Positions 45,090-57,334 of a stretch of DNA of 64,000 nt are shown in pieces. The DNA is from Talpa occidentalis (lineage: Eukaryota; Chordata; Mammalia; Eulipotyphla; Talpidae), in contig NW_023601212.1 in the NCBI RefSeq assembly GCF_014898055.3, forward strand, positions 52,564,329-52,628,328, given 5' to 3'. Numbering within the stretch: position 1 is the stretch's first letter; each line of letters begins with the position of its first letter. The translations under genes were made by a program, and so were the position numbers. The notes below the pieces were generated by a model, which was not told the origin of the DNA, did not search any database, and saw nothing but the letters and a program-made list of their open reading frames with translations.

Positions 45090-47825
45090 TAATGACAGAT
45101 TTCTGTTTCAGAATCCCATATAGTTCTTTAGATTTGACCCTCAAGTCTGCATCCAAGGCAGGGATGGAGATGGAGGAGTATGTAGGAAAGAGGAAAGGGT
45201 CTCTCATGGCCATTTCTTTTGACAGAATATGCCTTATTTTCCAGAAGGCACACATGTCACTTTTCATATCACAAAGCCTGTAGGGAGGGTGGAGAGTTTC
45301 CATGTAGACATCCAGAAAAAATTTTGAGAGTTGTATTCTCAAAGGAAATAGAGAAAAACGGAGTTTTGGAATTGATCCCACAGATATGAAGTGTTATTAG
45401 AGGAGATCATGACTGGAGTTTTTAAGAATTTATGAAAGGGTCCTAAAAATGAAAATCAGGGCATGTTCAAAGCAAGACAAATAAGAACAAGCCACAGACT
45501 ACTAAAGTAAAATAAGAATTAAAAACAACTAGAAAGAAGTCCCAGATTAACCACAAAAGAAGGGCAAGGTTATTCCTAGCAGAATTTTTATCAACCACAG
45601 CAGATACTTGGAAACAACGAAATTTCACCTTCAGGATGTTGACGAAGAATAATATTTTCTATATCCTATATCTGTATAGGATATATATCCTACTGAGCTG
45701 TCATTCAAGAATGAGGAGAAAATAAAGGCATTTTCTGATAAATAATTTTGAAAATAGACTCCTGCTGAAAGAACTAGCAAATATATACTTCAGTAAGGTG
45801 GACAGTGATGCAGAAGGAAGGTGTGGGATGTAAGAAACAATGGTGCTCTCCTCCCTGTTCAATATTCTTGAACTCAATTGCACTTAAAAATTTGCCTCAA
45901 AAAACATGAATCAAGAAAGTGACAGGATTATGAGGATGAGAGGTTCCACAGAAAGCGCATAAGATCAAAAGTTTGGGGTTATGACCTCTCCTTTGACACT
46001 TTCTCAGAAATTTAGCTTGATTAGATATTTCTATAATTTATTCTAACTTAAAAACACTTCAACTCCAGATTTATTAGCTTTATGACTTATCAAGGTGTAA
46101 TCTTTCTGGTTTACAATGTGGCTTTGGATTGTGCTAGTCTTGGTCTTTGCTCGTGTCATTACTAACTTTGTGATCAGGAACAATTTAACCTCTTAAAGCA
46201 TATGTTTCCAAGTCTGAGACATAGGGAAAATATTATATTATTCTATGTGCCCTTATTAGTTCTTTAAATAATCAAAGCTGACTTTTGCCAAATAATGAAA
46301 AATATTTTATTTTAAAGATATTGGGTGGATCACAGAACTGTTGTGTGTACTGGAAAACTGAGCTTCAGGATAAACCTTAAGAACAATACATTAAACCAAA
46401 TCACAGATGTAATGGAAAACTGCTGCTGCTCCACAGATTCAATTCTATAAGAAACATACCTTTATAATCCCTGTGAAATACCCACACTGTTGCTGTTACC
46501 ACAAAAAAAATCAGACACCTCTTCATCCCCGTCACCAGCAAGATGGAGGTCAGTGCAAACTCTCTTTCCTCTTGTGACCTACTCCTGCATCAAAGACGTA
46601 TAGTATGATGGTATCCCTGATTGGCAATAAGTAATTCATGGATCCAAATCCTAGCTGCAAGGGAGACTGGAAACTTGTAATCTTACTTCTCTTTGGAGTG
46701 ATTATAATCATAATTTGAATGATTCCCCAAATATAAGGCTACTAAAACATGATAGGTGGCATGAATAAGATACATGCTAATGCTAATGCTGATAATAATG
46801 GTTGGAGAATCCACCACTTCATGAATTTTTCTAGGTAAACCATCTTCATCCGACAGCATAAGTGAAAAATAAAGATCAGAAACATTTTTTTTAACCATGA
46901 TATGAGACTTATTGTATTAACATGAGACTTAAACTCTATCCTTAGCTTATGATGTAGGAGTGAAGCAGAGACAGTTTGATAATCAAATCAGTGTCAGTGG
47001 TCTTGGAGACTATGACAGTCAGCAGCCAAAGTCCAGTAGTAGTAATGACAATGCGATCTGCAGCTAGCAGCTGTTATTATCACAATGAACATCTTTTTCC
47101 TCATCTAAACATGGGCACAACCCGCTCCAGAGGGTATAAGTAAGTGTAACATGAAAAAGTGTCATGTATGAAAAAGGCCTCTGAGAATCATCAGGGTGTG
47201 TGAATTCCAGCTATAACATGTCTTTTGAGAACATTCATTTGAAGCTCCAGATAAGGCTGATTCAAAAATTTTCTGGCACATTAATATTACTCTCAGTTAA
47301 AAAAAAAACAACACAAAAACATAAGACATCTCATTGCTAGAACCACCTGTGGCAGGAAATATGCAATTGATATACCAGGGTTTACATTTGGGTTTTTGTT
47401 TGTTTTTCTATCCACTTGGTGTTGTTTCTGTAATATCCGCACCTAACATTTATGTGTGTGTGTAGTGACAATTTCTTTTGTGTACCATTTGGGGTGGGGA
47501 GTGAGGACTAGGGGAATTTTCAGTCCTTTGGGAGCTCAGTAGGGGTGTGCTGGTAAGTTAGCTCTTGGAGAGAAAGACCCTAATTTACAGCATTTTTCAA
47601 TTGCCAAGGTGTAAATGGCAATTTCTCATGAGGGCCAGTTTCAGACTACCAACGTGGTAAACATGAAGTTGGAAGGTGATGTTCAAAATCAGCTCTTGTA
47701 CACCACTGGCAGTTTGCATCTTAAATGTTTGTTCTTAAGGTAAAGAAAGTTCACATAGTCCATAAATCACACATAAATCATATATATCAAAGTTATAATG
47801 TCCCCAAACCAGAAATCAAATATAT
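45090..47825. other. Intergenic, no recognised feature
   Basis: A 2.7 kb stretch. A 10-bp perfect hairpin (ATATCCTATA, loop TCTG) lies at 45661-45684. No gene recognised. Confidence 0.45.
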
Positions 47826-47829
47826 ATGT

Positions 47830-48099
47830 TTAAAAGATTTATTTTTATTTATTTATGCATACAAGAACTGGGGTGTAGGCTAGAGGTGCGGGGAGTGAGC
47901 GGATTCACCAGAGGCAGGGTGGGGAGCAGAATGGGCAGACCCACTGGAATACACTGCTGAGGGGAGCAGCAGGTGAGACAGGAGAGGTCTACTGCGCCTT
48001 GTGAGTTAGCTCCGTGGTCTGGGATCCAATTCATGCTGCAGTGGCTGACTGTAGCTTGATAGCACTGAGACTTAACACCTATGCAACCAGGGAGGCCCC
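47830..48099 (-). mobile_element. tRNA-derived SINE
   Basis: Full-length minus copy, diverged (for example GGGTGTAGGCTAGAGGTGCG). Target duplication not clear. Confidence 0.92.
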
Positions 48100-49270
48100 A
48101 AATGCATATATATTTTATCCCAAGGAAACCTTTAAGTCTACTGTCCCTCTAAACTTCTTAAAAACTTCCTAACTTAAATGAAAAGGCAGCAGAGACATCC
48201 CTTCCAACCTTAGTGTAAATAAGGTAGTGAGGCCTCCATTCAGGTTGGAGCCCTTTCTGTGAGTTCACATGTGAAAGGGACTTTCCCAACTACAGAGGAT
48301 CATTTCTAACATTTATACAGTACTTTGCCGTGTTCTTCATTTGATTCTCCATTTTAAAGAGGGAGAATTGGCTCAGCAAATAAAAGAATTAAGATATGAT
48401 TCTTCTGATTCCAGATCTGGTGCTTTTCTGTGTGCCTTCCCAAGGCAGCCAGAGATTCCCTGGTTCTCCCCTGCAATCCAACTCAGACGGGATGTTGTCT
48501 TTTCACTGCCAGGAAGCTTCTGGTTTCATCATCTCTTTCCTACTTTCACAAGGGGAAGTTCCCTTGGCCTTTGATGGACTTGCTATTTTCAGTGTCTCTT
48601 CAGATCACATTCCAGCAAAGGCCCTTCTTCAGATTCTCCAATCTTGCAAACTGGCTCTGACTAACCACCACAATTTGCACTTGGACCTGTGACCTGTCCA
48701 TGTAACGAACACTGGAGAGGTCTGGTCCGTGAGAGCTGCCTGAGGAAACAGCAAGATCCCTCTCTAGAGAGAACATGAACTGAGCAGGGCCCTGGGTGGT
48801 CTTAGTGATAACATTTATCCCTTCTGTTAACGATGTGAGTGATGAATTTTGTGATTCCCCTGCAGTCTCTGAGAGAGAGCTCAAAACCTGACCTCATTTG
48901 GCTTTAGAAGCAGCCACAGCAAAAGCCATCACTCAACAGTTTCAACAAAGAGGCAAAAATGCTGACTGCCTGGGGAGCTTGACAAGCTTAAATAACATTC
49001 ATTTAATGCATTTGTAAGTTGACCAAATATGTACTGTACATCTGTTGTGTGCATAGTTCTATTGTAAGACCTGAAGGCTCTTGGGGGGGAAAGGATGGTG
49101 TTTGCAGTCCGCATATTTTTGCAGTGACAAGGCAGCCGCACACACTGATGGGCGTCATTGAATGTGATACAGTCTACAGTAGAGACAAGTGTAAGTGTGA
49201 TGGAGGAGGTGGGTAACTTTGCCAGGGGAATGGAAGAAACTTCACAAGTGCTTAAAGCTGGAGCCAGGAC
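48100..49270. other. Intergenic, no recognised feature
   Basis: Several overlapping short open frames on both strands at 48340-48890, none with family resemblance. Confidence 0.45.
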
Positions 49271-49274
49271 TTGA

Positions 49275-49515
49275 AGGACAGTAATGACACCAGTTATATA
49301 CATAAATATACATCCTTACTATGTTCCATAAACTGTCCTATTCTAAGTATTTTCTACATACTAACTTATTTAATTATCTGCAAAGGTGGTACAAATATCC
49401 CTTTAGGAGCCTCCATCACAAAGAAGTTAAATAATTTGCTCAATGTCGTTTAGCAAGGGAATCGTGGAGCTGGTATTTGAACCATTGCTGCTAAACTAAG
49501 TGCTATTCTACTTTG
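49275..49515 (-). repeat. MIR
   Basis: TTACTATGTTCCATAAACTG, AACTTATTTAATTATCTGCA, AGAAGTTAAATAATTTGCTC and GAGCTGGTATTTGAACCATT match reversed MIR. Confidence 0.8.
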
Positions 49516-49802
49516 ATTTGCTGTAGTTTTGGGGGGTTAGTTTTGGGGGTGTGGAGGGTATTTCAAGTTGTGGGAAGAGTATGGGCAAAGATCTAAAGAT
49601 ATGAGAAAACATGGTATATTTGTGGGTTTTGTTTTGAATTTTGATGGGGGGTGGGGAGACAGCACAGAAATCATACAAGCATTATTTTCTTTCATGACAG
49701 ATGTTTTTCTGGAGATTAATGGGTAGGAATTTATCAATATTATTTCTTAAAATTTCAGTGCTTTTAAATGGCTGCTATCCAATGCTATCCAACAATGGAG
49801 GG

Positions 49803-50063
49803 TTTTTTTTTTTCTTTCTTTTTTTTAAAGATTTATTTATTTATACAAGAATTGGGGTACAGGAGAGATGTGCAGGAGGGTGAGAGAATTCACCAGAGAC
49901 AGAGCAAGGAGCAGAATAGGCAGATGGATGGAAAACATTACTGAGGGGGGCAGCGGGCAAGACAGGAGAGGTCTGCTGCACCATGTGGGTATCTCCCTGG
50001 CTGGAGAGGCTGTGGACAGCTTCACAGCGTTGTGCTCAACCTGCTGTGCCACTGGGGAAGCCC
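49803..50063 (-). mobile_element. tRNA-derived SINE
   Basis: Minus copy with a small deletion after GGGTATCTCCCTGGCTGG, which removes part of the B-box region. No clear target duplication. Confidence 0.92.
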
Positions 50064-50474
50064 TGAAGATTGTTTTAAATTAATCCCCAGGCAGATACAA
50101 ATTTCTTGACTTCCTATGATTCCTAAAATTGATTTGTTCTTATGACTCTTGAGGCCAAAATGGCAAGATTGATGACCACAGGAGATAGTTAGCATATCCG
50201 GAAGAAAATTCTTTGGCATAACCGCAGAGGATGTTCCTGACCGTGGCTGAACTTCTTGCCAATGTCAGTTATGAATCACTATTGAGATGTATCTTACCAC
50301 CGCAGGATATGTGATAAGTACCCAAATGCACATAGTTTAGTAGCAAAAGCAAAGTATAGCCCAGCACAGCACATAAATGGATGGTAACATATTTCTTGGG
50401 TCATTTTCTGCTGTTAATTCATCAGAAGCTGATTGCATTCATTCAGCAATTTCTAGGTCCTCCTATAATAAAAA

Positions 50475-51110
50475 CCAATAATAATGATTTAACATTTAAT
50501 AGAGCATTTACAATGTGGCAGGCATCATGCTGAGTATCTTAACATTATTTTTAATTAATTAAAAATAATTATTTCCTTTCCACTGGTTCTCTGGGTAGAG
50601 CAGGCTGGCGCTTCAGTTTAGCCCAAGTCACTTTCTTTCTCTTTGGCTTCCTTTTCTTTCTCATCATTTTCTTTTATGTGTTTCAGGAAGCTTTCTTGGC
50701 TCTTAGAGCTCTTAATATGAACATTAATTCTCTTGGCAAGAATCTTGCCCTTTACATGTTTGTTTCCAATTGTGCCAGTGCGTGCTGAGTAACAATGCAG
50801 ACTCTTCCTGTTTGAACAGTGCCCATCCCCTTGATGTCCACAATATCACCTTTCTTGTAGATTCCATGTATGTGACCAAAGGAACAGCTCTGTGTCCTCT
50901 AAAAGGCCTGGAGAACAAACAGCAGGCACCTCTCCTTCCCCTTTGTGTTCATTTGGGTCACTTACTGGAAGATGGTGGTTTCAGCTGAAAGGAAGGCTAT
51001 TATCACATTTAATCCTCGCAATAACCCCATGAAGTAAGAATATTATTATCCCCAGATAAAAAGATAGAGGGATTAGGAAACTTGTTCTATATCAAACCTT
51101 TTTTGAGCTG
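50475..51110 (-). repeat. MIR split by a retropseudogene
   Basis: 50475-50560 (GCATTTACAATGTGGCAGGC, ATCATGCTGAGTATCTTAAC) and 51000-51110 (ACATTTAATCCTCGCAATAA, TTATTATCCCCAGATAAAAA) are adjacent parts of one reversed MIR. The RPL21 pseudogene lies between them. Confidence 0.8.
50590..50952 (-). pseudogene. RPL21: Processed pseudogene of ribosomal protein L21
   Basis: Read on the minus strand from the old start codon (50952-50950), intronless L21-like coding sequence is recognisable, including FSRPFR, PLVTYM and a Lys/Glu-rich C-terminal part. A codon is lost just after the start and about a dozen codons are missing in the middle. Frame shifts and stops follow, and the end is lost about twenty codons early at 50590. 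No intact poly-A tail remains. It is dead and sits inside a MIR. L21 is a component of the large ribosomal subunit; this copy makes none. Confidence 0.9.
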
Positions 51111-51119
51111 TCAGAGCTT

Positions 51120-51870
51120 GATTTCCATCCTGCATAGTCTTTGTCCAGGACCTTCTATGCGGTGACATCTCCCTAAGTCCTGGTCTCTATAGATGGCTCA
51201 GTTAGGGATGCAAACAACAAATGGTAATCAAGTCAGAATCAGACAGTTATAGACACTGGTTTCCAGTCTTTGGCCCACTGGTGGGCATGTGTGTGATGTA
51301 TTCTCTGGGACAGCGGCAGCAGCATGCAGTATAACAGCATAATCCCTATTATACCACCCTCCTGTCCAGGAAAGGATAGTAGAAAGCACATGAGTAAGAA
51401 TGACATGATTATGGCAATGACATTGAATCAGAATTAATTTTATGAAAGCAGTAAATCCTTTGCATGGTTTTGTACAAAAATATACCAAATAAAAATCTCA
51501 GGACACAAAGTTATTCAAGACATATATTTTATTTTATTCTTATAAATCAGCTCAGTGTTGGCACTGGACACCCAGACTCTCAGACTGACAGCACATTTAG
51601 TCTCTGTTATTCTGGGCTGATCCCTCCTCCTCCCCATGAGCTTGTGTTAAGATCCTGGATCTCATGCAGGGTAAACATGTTATGTTGGATAGTGACTTAG
51701 CCTGGTTCCACTGAGCCTACTTTTGTCTTCAGCCTGTGGAAACCCTTTGACCCTTGGGGCTGTGAAACTGATGGGAATCTGGGAACCCTGGGTGAGAACT
51801 CAACCCCCAATTTCCTGAGGTTTCACACGGTTTTTCCCCCTAGGGACCTTGGATCCATCTTTCTCCCTCC
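51120..51870. other. Intergenic, no recognised feature
   Basis: Nothing recognised. Confidence 0.45.
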
Positions 51871-51935
51871 CACTAATTGAGACGTACCTCAGCACCACAG
51901 GATACGTGACAAGTACCCAAAGGCACATGTTCTTC

Positions 51936-52210
51936 TTTTTTAAAAGATTTATTTATTTATGCATACATGAACTGGGGTACAGGCCAAAGGTGTGGGGGGG
52001 GTTGAGCGGATTCACCAGAGACAGAGTGGGGAACAGAACAGGCAGATTGATTGGAATACACTGCTGAGGGGAGCAGCGGGTGAGTCAGGAGAGGTCTGCT
52101 GCACCATGTGGGTAGCTCCCTGACCAGCCAGAGGATCAAACTTGTGCTTCAGTGGCTGTGGACAGCTTCAGAGGTTGCATATCAATCCCTTTGGCCACCA
52201 GGGAGGCCCC
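51936..52210 (-). mobile_element. tRNA-derived SINE
   Basis: Full-length minus copy. No clear target duplication. Confidence 0.93.
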
Positions 52211-52214
52211 AGGA

Positions 52215-53585
52215 GCTCACCATTTCTAAATCAACAGCTCACAGAATCAATTATCACAGTATGATGGTTCAGCCCGTTTTTTCATAGATCCAACAGTAGT
52301 GAAATTTTTAGGAAATTCAGATTGCTACTAATTATAAAGAGTGACTAGTTTTATTGGTAATCCAAGGGTCATTTTAGAAAATGTGGAAATACTCAGAGAA
52401 CATTATTGGAAGAAATACCGTGAAATTCAGCAAGATGGAACATTTGCTTGGCATGGATTTTGTTAACATCTGCAAATACTTTCTTATCCTCTGGTTTTAG
52501 CTCAAATTGTTTTCTTTCAAGGCCATGAACTTTTAAGAACTAGTATTTTCCAGTTACCTTTGCAAATGAAATGAGTTCTCTGCTCCCCACTCCCTCTATC
52601 TTCTCTCTGGGGTTTAGGTGGTAAGAATCAAAAAGCCTTCCATAGAGTGTTCAGTGTAGAGAAGGAATAGAATGATGCATCAAGGCAATATTCCTGAACG
52701 CTGAGTTCAACAGACCATGATTAACGTCATCTTGCAGTTATATTGGCTAAGAATGTCATACCAGCTGCTAGTAAGCCCCATAAGATGATGGATGTCTTCC
52801 TGCTATCCCTACTGCTCTCTAGAATTTATCAGTTGAAAAGAAGAGGGGAGTGGAGAAAACTGGGGAAAGGTTATAACTCCCAGAGATCCCAAAATTCTTT
52901 TTGCAGCACTGAGTAGTGAAGGCTTAGGTGTCAGTTATGAATGAATCTAGGGACATTGGTGTGCTATGCCACGTGTCAGACCATGGCACTATAATTAAGA
53001 ACAGCAGGTGGAAAGAGGGCTCCGGGGCAGATCCAGTGTCGTTCCAACCTGGTAATTTTAGCCAGTTGCAGCTGAGAGGAAAAATCTTTATTAATGTCAG
53101 GGAAAAAATAGCCTAACATCCTCACTCACTAAGGAGGCGACAGGGGATAGAAATCCTGCATGGATTCCCTCAGCAGGCGCTGGAGTTCTGGTGTCCTGGA
53201 GCTGGCTCAGGGCTGTGTGTGGGAATCCAGGGATAGCTGGGAAGAGAGGGAGGAAGATGAATCTGAGTCCTGGGTCTGCTCCTAATTTCCTTCCTTTCTC
53301 TTTCCTTTTCCTTTCTCCTAGTAAGGGAGCTAAGAATAAAAATGCTGGAACCTGCTGTTTTATTTTTCACTCAAGAAACTGATTAATGAGGGCTGCTGGG
53401 CTTAATCAATGGTTGTCTATTTCAGCTTAGAAAACACTATTTTGGGGAGTGGAAAAATATTGGCAATCATTCACCTCATGGAGAACTGCATTATTTTGCA
53501 AGAAGTTAAAGGAACAGACTTTCCTTAAATGTTACTATTGGACATAAGAGATCCCTGGGCTAGGATTTTTGTTCTTCCACCTGAG
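52215..53585. other. Intergenic, no recognised feature
   Basis: Nothing recognised. Confidence 0.45.
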
Positions 53586-53589
53586 TTAA

Positions 53590-53740
53590 GATTTTTTAAT
53601 AGCTGGGTGTACTTGAGCAATAAGTGTTCTTCATCTGAGACTTAGTCCCCTCGCCCAGGACATGGTAATAAACTACTACTTGCCTCTTAAATTTGTTGTG
53701 AAAATTGAGCAAGAGCCCTATATGTTGGATCACTGTTAAC
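53590..53740 (+). repeat. MIR fragment
   Basis: CATCTGAGACTTAGTCCCCT, GGTAATAAACTACTACTTGC and TTGTTGTGAAAATTGAGCAA resemble the MIR centre. Confidence 0.5.
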
Positions 53741-54820
53741 TCTCTCCATTACCTACCTATCCTTTCGTCTCTTCAGAAGTGAGATAGAGAAGTAAGATAG
53801 AGATGCATGTTTATAAGTATTTGGGTTCAGAGCATTTGTTCCTGGTTAAATGTCCTAGTGAGTGTTTGCTGAGCCCCTACTCATCATTATTAATCGGGAG
53901 AGTTAGCATCACCCTATTCTTTTCTGTCTGGAGCACTCCCCACTCTTTCTTGCCTTAGGAAGTAAAAAACGAACAGATAACAAATGGAAGTTTGCTTTGA
54001 TTTCCTGAAGAGAAGATGTGGAATAATAGTTTGAATACTTTATCATTTCTAGAGCCTGGTCACTGCTAGGAACCCTTGCATAGTTGGTGCAGATAGGCTA
54101 AGAGAGAAAGATGTTCTAGGCTCCCAGAGTCAGCCTAGTATCCATGGGCAGAGTACACTAAATCCCAGCTATTGTATTCAGCCATAAAAAAATTAATTCA
54201 AGCACTGTACCCCTTTAACCTCTTATGGTCTATCTCTCTTTATCTGGGAAAAAAGGAAAAAAATTAGTTCGGGCTCAGTTCAGGAAGCAAAAATTACTCC
54301 TGGTACTTTTAAGTAGAAAAGGGATTGATATAGGAGACTGGTTCCCAAATGATAGCAAGGGTGAGGAAGAGTGGGCTTTAGACTAGGCCTCCAAATTGGC
54401 TTTTAGAACATTAAAGAACTGATCTTCAAGGGAAATGATGGCAGGCAGAGGTTGGAACCATCTATTTTTATAATACAATGGTCAGAAAGACAGGATTAAG
54501 AAGCTACCTACTGCTCTTCAACTTAATTGTGGATAATGGGTCCTAGTGATCTCCACTGACTAACCACCTCTCAATACCAGTGAAGATGGAGACTAGGTGT
54601 TGAAAACACTAGAAACTTCTCTTCCCAAAAGCAAACAGCAGTAACAACAGGAATACAGTTTGAATCCACTTCTACTTTCCAAATCTCTTATGAGTGCATC
54701 TAAGTAATGGAACTTAAAATTAAGTGCAACTAATCCCTTAACTAGACTTTGGAAAATGTAGCTTTTGGCTTTTGATGTCTGAGCCATGATCAACTGAATT
54801 CTGCCTATTGAGAATCTTAA
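53741..54820. other. Intergenic, no recognised feature
   Basis: Nothing recognised. Confidence 0.45.
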
Positions 54821-54893
54821 CCCCTGGTGGCTCAGGGGGTTAAGATGCAACCTATGAAGCTGTCCGCAGCTACTGAAGCATGAGTTTGATCCT
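54821..54893 (+). mobile_element. tRNA-derived SINE, head only
   Basis: Head and B-box region only (CCCCTGGTGGCTCAGGGGGT, then GCATGAGTTTGATCC). The body and tail are missing. Confidence 0.8.
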
Positions 54894-56030
54894 CTGAATG
54901 GCCTTCAATTCAATATGGAGTCAGCAAAACCAAATTAGCTCACTGAGGAAGAGAGCGATTTTAACATGGCAGGCAAGTGTGTTAAACAGTCTACTCAAGG
55001 AGTGAGCAGAAGATCTGGGGTTAGAATGGGATGAAATGTGGTCCTTCAGGGGTTTCAGCGAGTCCTAATTGCTACATACCTCTCCCAACATGAGAATTGT
55101 CCTCTAAGTCGTATATGTGGAATAAGTGAATAGAGTGATTGAAGAACCACACCATTGTCACAATCTGACCCCAGGCATAAGGCCAAACACTTTGAGTTTA
55201 CAAGATAACACATTAGACACAAAAGAATTTCAGGAGGGCGCTTTTTCAAACACTGCTTATAATTATTTTGCCTTCCTTGGTGAAATTTTCAAACTCTTCT
55301 CTCTACACTACTCCCATAAGACATGGCTTCATTGTTTGGTAAGTTATGTGAAAGTATGTTGTAAACGATAAAATGATATCAGGTGTTATTCTCATATATA
55401 TCGTCTTAGGTATAATGGGTATATTTCACATTTTGCCAAATTAGCTTAATTGTCTCTCTCTTGTTATCTCTTTCTCTTTTAAAATACATTAATCTTATAT
55501 AATGGTTGTATGTGTTATAATACATAACAATATATAGGTTTTTCTGAATCATTTAACAAGTTTCAGAAATCATTTAATAAAGTTTGTTTGTCCCTAAATA
55601 CTCAGTATATATTTTCTAGGAAGAATATTTAACTATGACATACATTACAGACCTCACATTTTCCCCTTTGTTCTCATAATATTTTTTATAGCATTTTTTT
55701 CCCCTAGTTTAGGATCCAATTCAAAAATCTTACATCTGGAATGGCTTTCTGTCCTTTCTTTGATTTTCATGACATTGACATTTTTGAAGAATTTAGGCCA
55801 GTTATTTTTTGGAATGTCCCTCAAATTGGGTTTTGTCTGAAATTCCCTCATGACTTGAGTCAGATTATACAGTTTTGGGAGAAATATTAAATAAGTGGTT
55901 AATGTTTCTTGAGCTAAATAGAAAACACAACCTGACATAGATTCACTAAGACGTAGTCAGCCCACGTGGAAGCCAAACCCCAGGGTGGAAGTCAAGTTCT
56001 GCTCTTACCAGGTGATCTTGACTTACAGTA
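54894..56030. other. Intergenic, no recognised feature
   Basis: Nothing recognised. Confidence 0.45.
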
Positions 56031-56034
56031 ATAG

Positions 56035-56290
56035 CAATGGTGACAATGGTAATAATAATGACTTTATTTGGCAATATACAAAGTGCTTTTACCGTCACTC
56101 TTTTCATTTAATCCTTCAACAATCTCACAAGGTAAAAATTATTCTCTCTTTATGGATGAGGAAACTGAGTCCTGAAGTGATCAAGATCCTTACCCAAGGT
56201 CACACAGGTATTGGGGGAAGAACTAGAGGGCAAACAGGTTCTTAAAACCAGCTTCTGCAGCATGTGCTTTAAACCCACATGCCAGAGTGG
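56035..56290 (-). repeat. MIR
   Basis: CAAAGTGCTTTTACCGTCAC, TTTCATTTAATCCTTCAACA, TGGATGAGGAAACTGAGTCC and ACCCAAGGTCACACAGGTAT form one of the best-kept MIRs here. Confidence 0.9.
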
Positions 56291-56420
56291 AAGTTGCAGT
56301 GCCATGCTGGGTGTTCATCTCGCAAAGGGCAGGAGTGAAGAAAACAAAATGTGTTGGATAGAGCTTCCCAGCCTTGTAGCGATTTCACAAAACAATAAAA
56401 ATAGCTTTAAAAATTGGGGA

Positions 56421-56745
56421 GGCCGGTGGTGCAGCGGTTGAGCGCTGGGTTGTGATGCTGCCCGCAGCCTCTGCAGCACCGGTTCAATCCCCGGCTGCTC
56501 CCAGGCCACAGGAGGAGGGTCCCACATGGTGGCTCAGACCTCTCCTGCCGCCCGCTGCTCCCCTCAGCAGTGTACTTCGGTCCTTCTGCCTGCTCTGCTC
56601 CCCGCTCTGGCTCTGGTGAATTCTCTCACCCTCCCGCGCTTCTGACTGTACCCAGTGCTTGTATAAATAAATAAACAAAACAAAACAAACAAATAAATAA
56701 ATAAAATAAAATAAAATAAAATAAAAAAAGAAACCAAAAATTAAA
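56421..56745 (+). mobile_element. tRNA-derived SINE, array copy 1
   Basis: GC-rich-subfamily plus copy with a slightly shortened head (CCGGTGGTGCAGCGGTTGAG), B box GGTTCAATCCC and a long (AAAT)/(AAAAT)n tail. First of three head-to-tail SINEs. Confidence 0.95.
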
Positions 56746-56764
56746 AAAAAAAAAAAATTGGGAG

Positions 56765-57044
56765 GGTCTCCCCTGGTGGTGCAGCGGTTGAGTGCTGGGC
56801 GGTGAACCTGCTCGCAGCCTCTGCAGCGCCGCCGGTTTGATTCCCAGCCACCGGCAAGGGTCCCACATGGCGCGCAGACCTCTCCTGCCATCCGCTGCTC
56901 TCCTCAGCAGTGTAGTTCATCAGTCTGCCTGTTCTGCACCCTGCTCTGGCTCTGGTGAATTCTCTCACCCTCCTACGCATCTGACTGTACCCAGTGCTTG
57001 TATAAATAAATAAATAAATCTTAAATAAAATAAAATAAAATAAA
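56765..57044 (+). mobile_element. tRNA-derived SINE, array copy 2
   Basis: GC-rich-subfamily plus copy, head GGTCTCCCCTGGTGGTGCAG. Preceded by AAAAATTGGGAG and followed by AAAAATTGGGGA. Confidence 0.95.
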
Positions 57045-57056
57045 AATTGGGGAACA

Positions 57057-57318
57057 GGGCCTCCCTGGTGGTGCAGGAGGTTGAGCACAGTGCTGTGAAA
57101 CTGTCCGCAGCCTCTGCAGCATGGGTTTGATCCTGGCTGGCTGGTGAGATACCCACATGGTGCAGCAGACCTCTCCTGTCTCACCCGCTGCTCCTCTCAG
57201 CAGTGTTTTTCTTCAGTCTGCCTGTTCTGTTCCCTGCTCTGTCTCTGGTGGATCCTCTTACACTCCCGCACAGCTGGGCCTGTACCCCGGTTCTTGTATA
57301 AATAAAATAAGTCTTTAA
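57057..57318 (+). mobile_element. tRNA-derived SINE, array copy 3
   Basis: Plus copy of the older, TACCCCGGTTCTTGTATAAA subfamily. Flanked by AAAAATTGGGGAAC at 57042-57055 and AAAAATTGGGAAAC at 57318-57331. Confidence 0.95.
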
Positions 57319-57334
57319 AAAAATTGGGAAACAC

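Noticed and set aside
48340..49303. Cluster of open frames of 76-124 codons on both strands
   Set aside because: Overlapping on both strands with no recognisable motifs; length is within chance for a moderate G+C stretch.
56421..56500. Possible tRNA genes at SINE heads
   Set aside because: A- and B-box-like sequences are present, but there is no complete cloverleaf and each continues into SINE body and A-rich tail.
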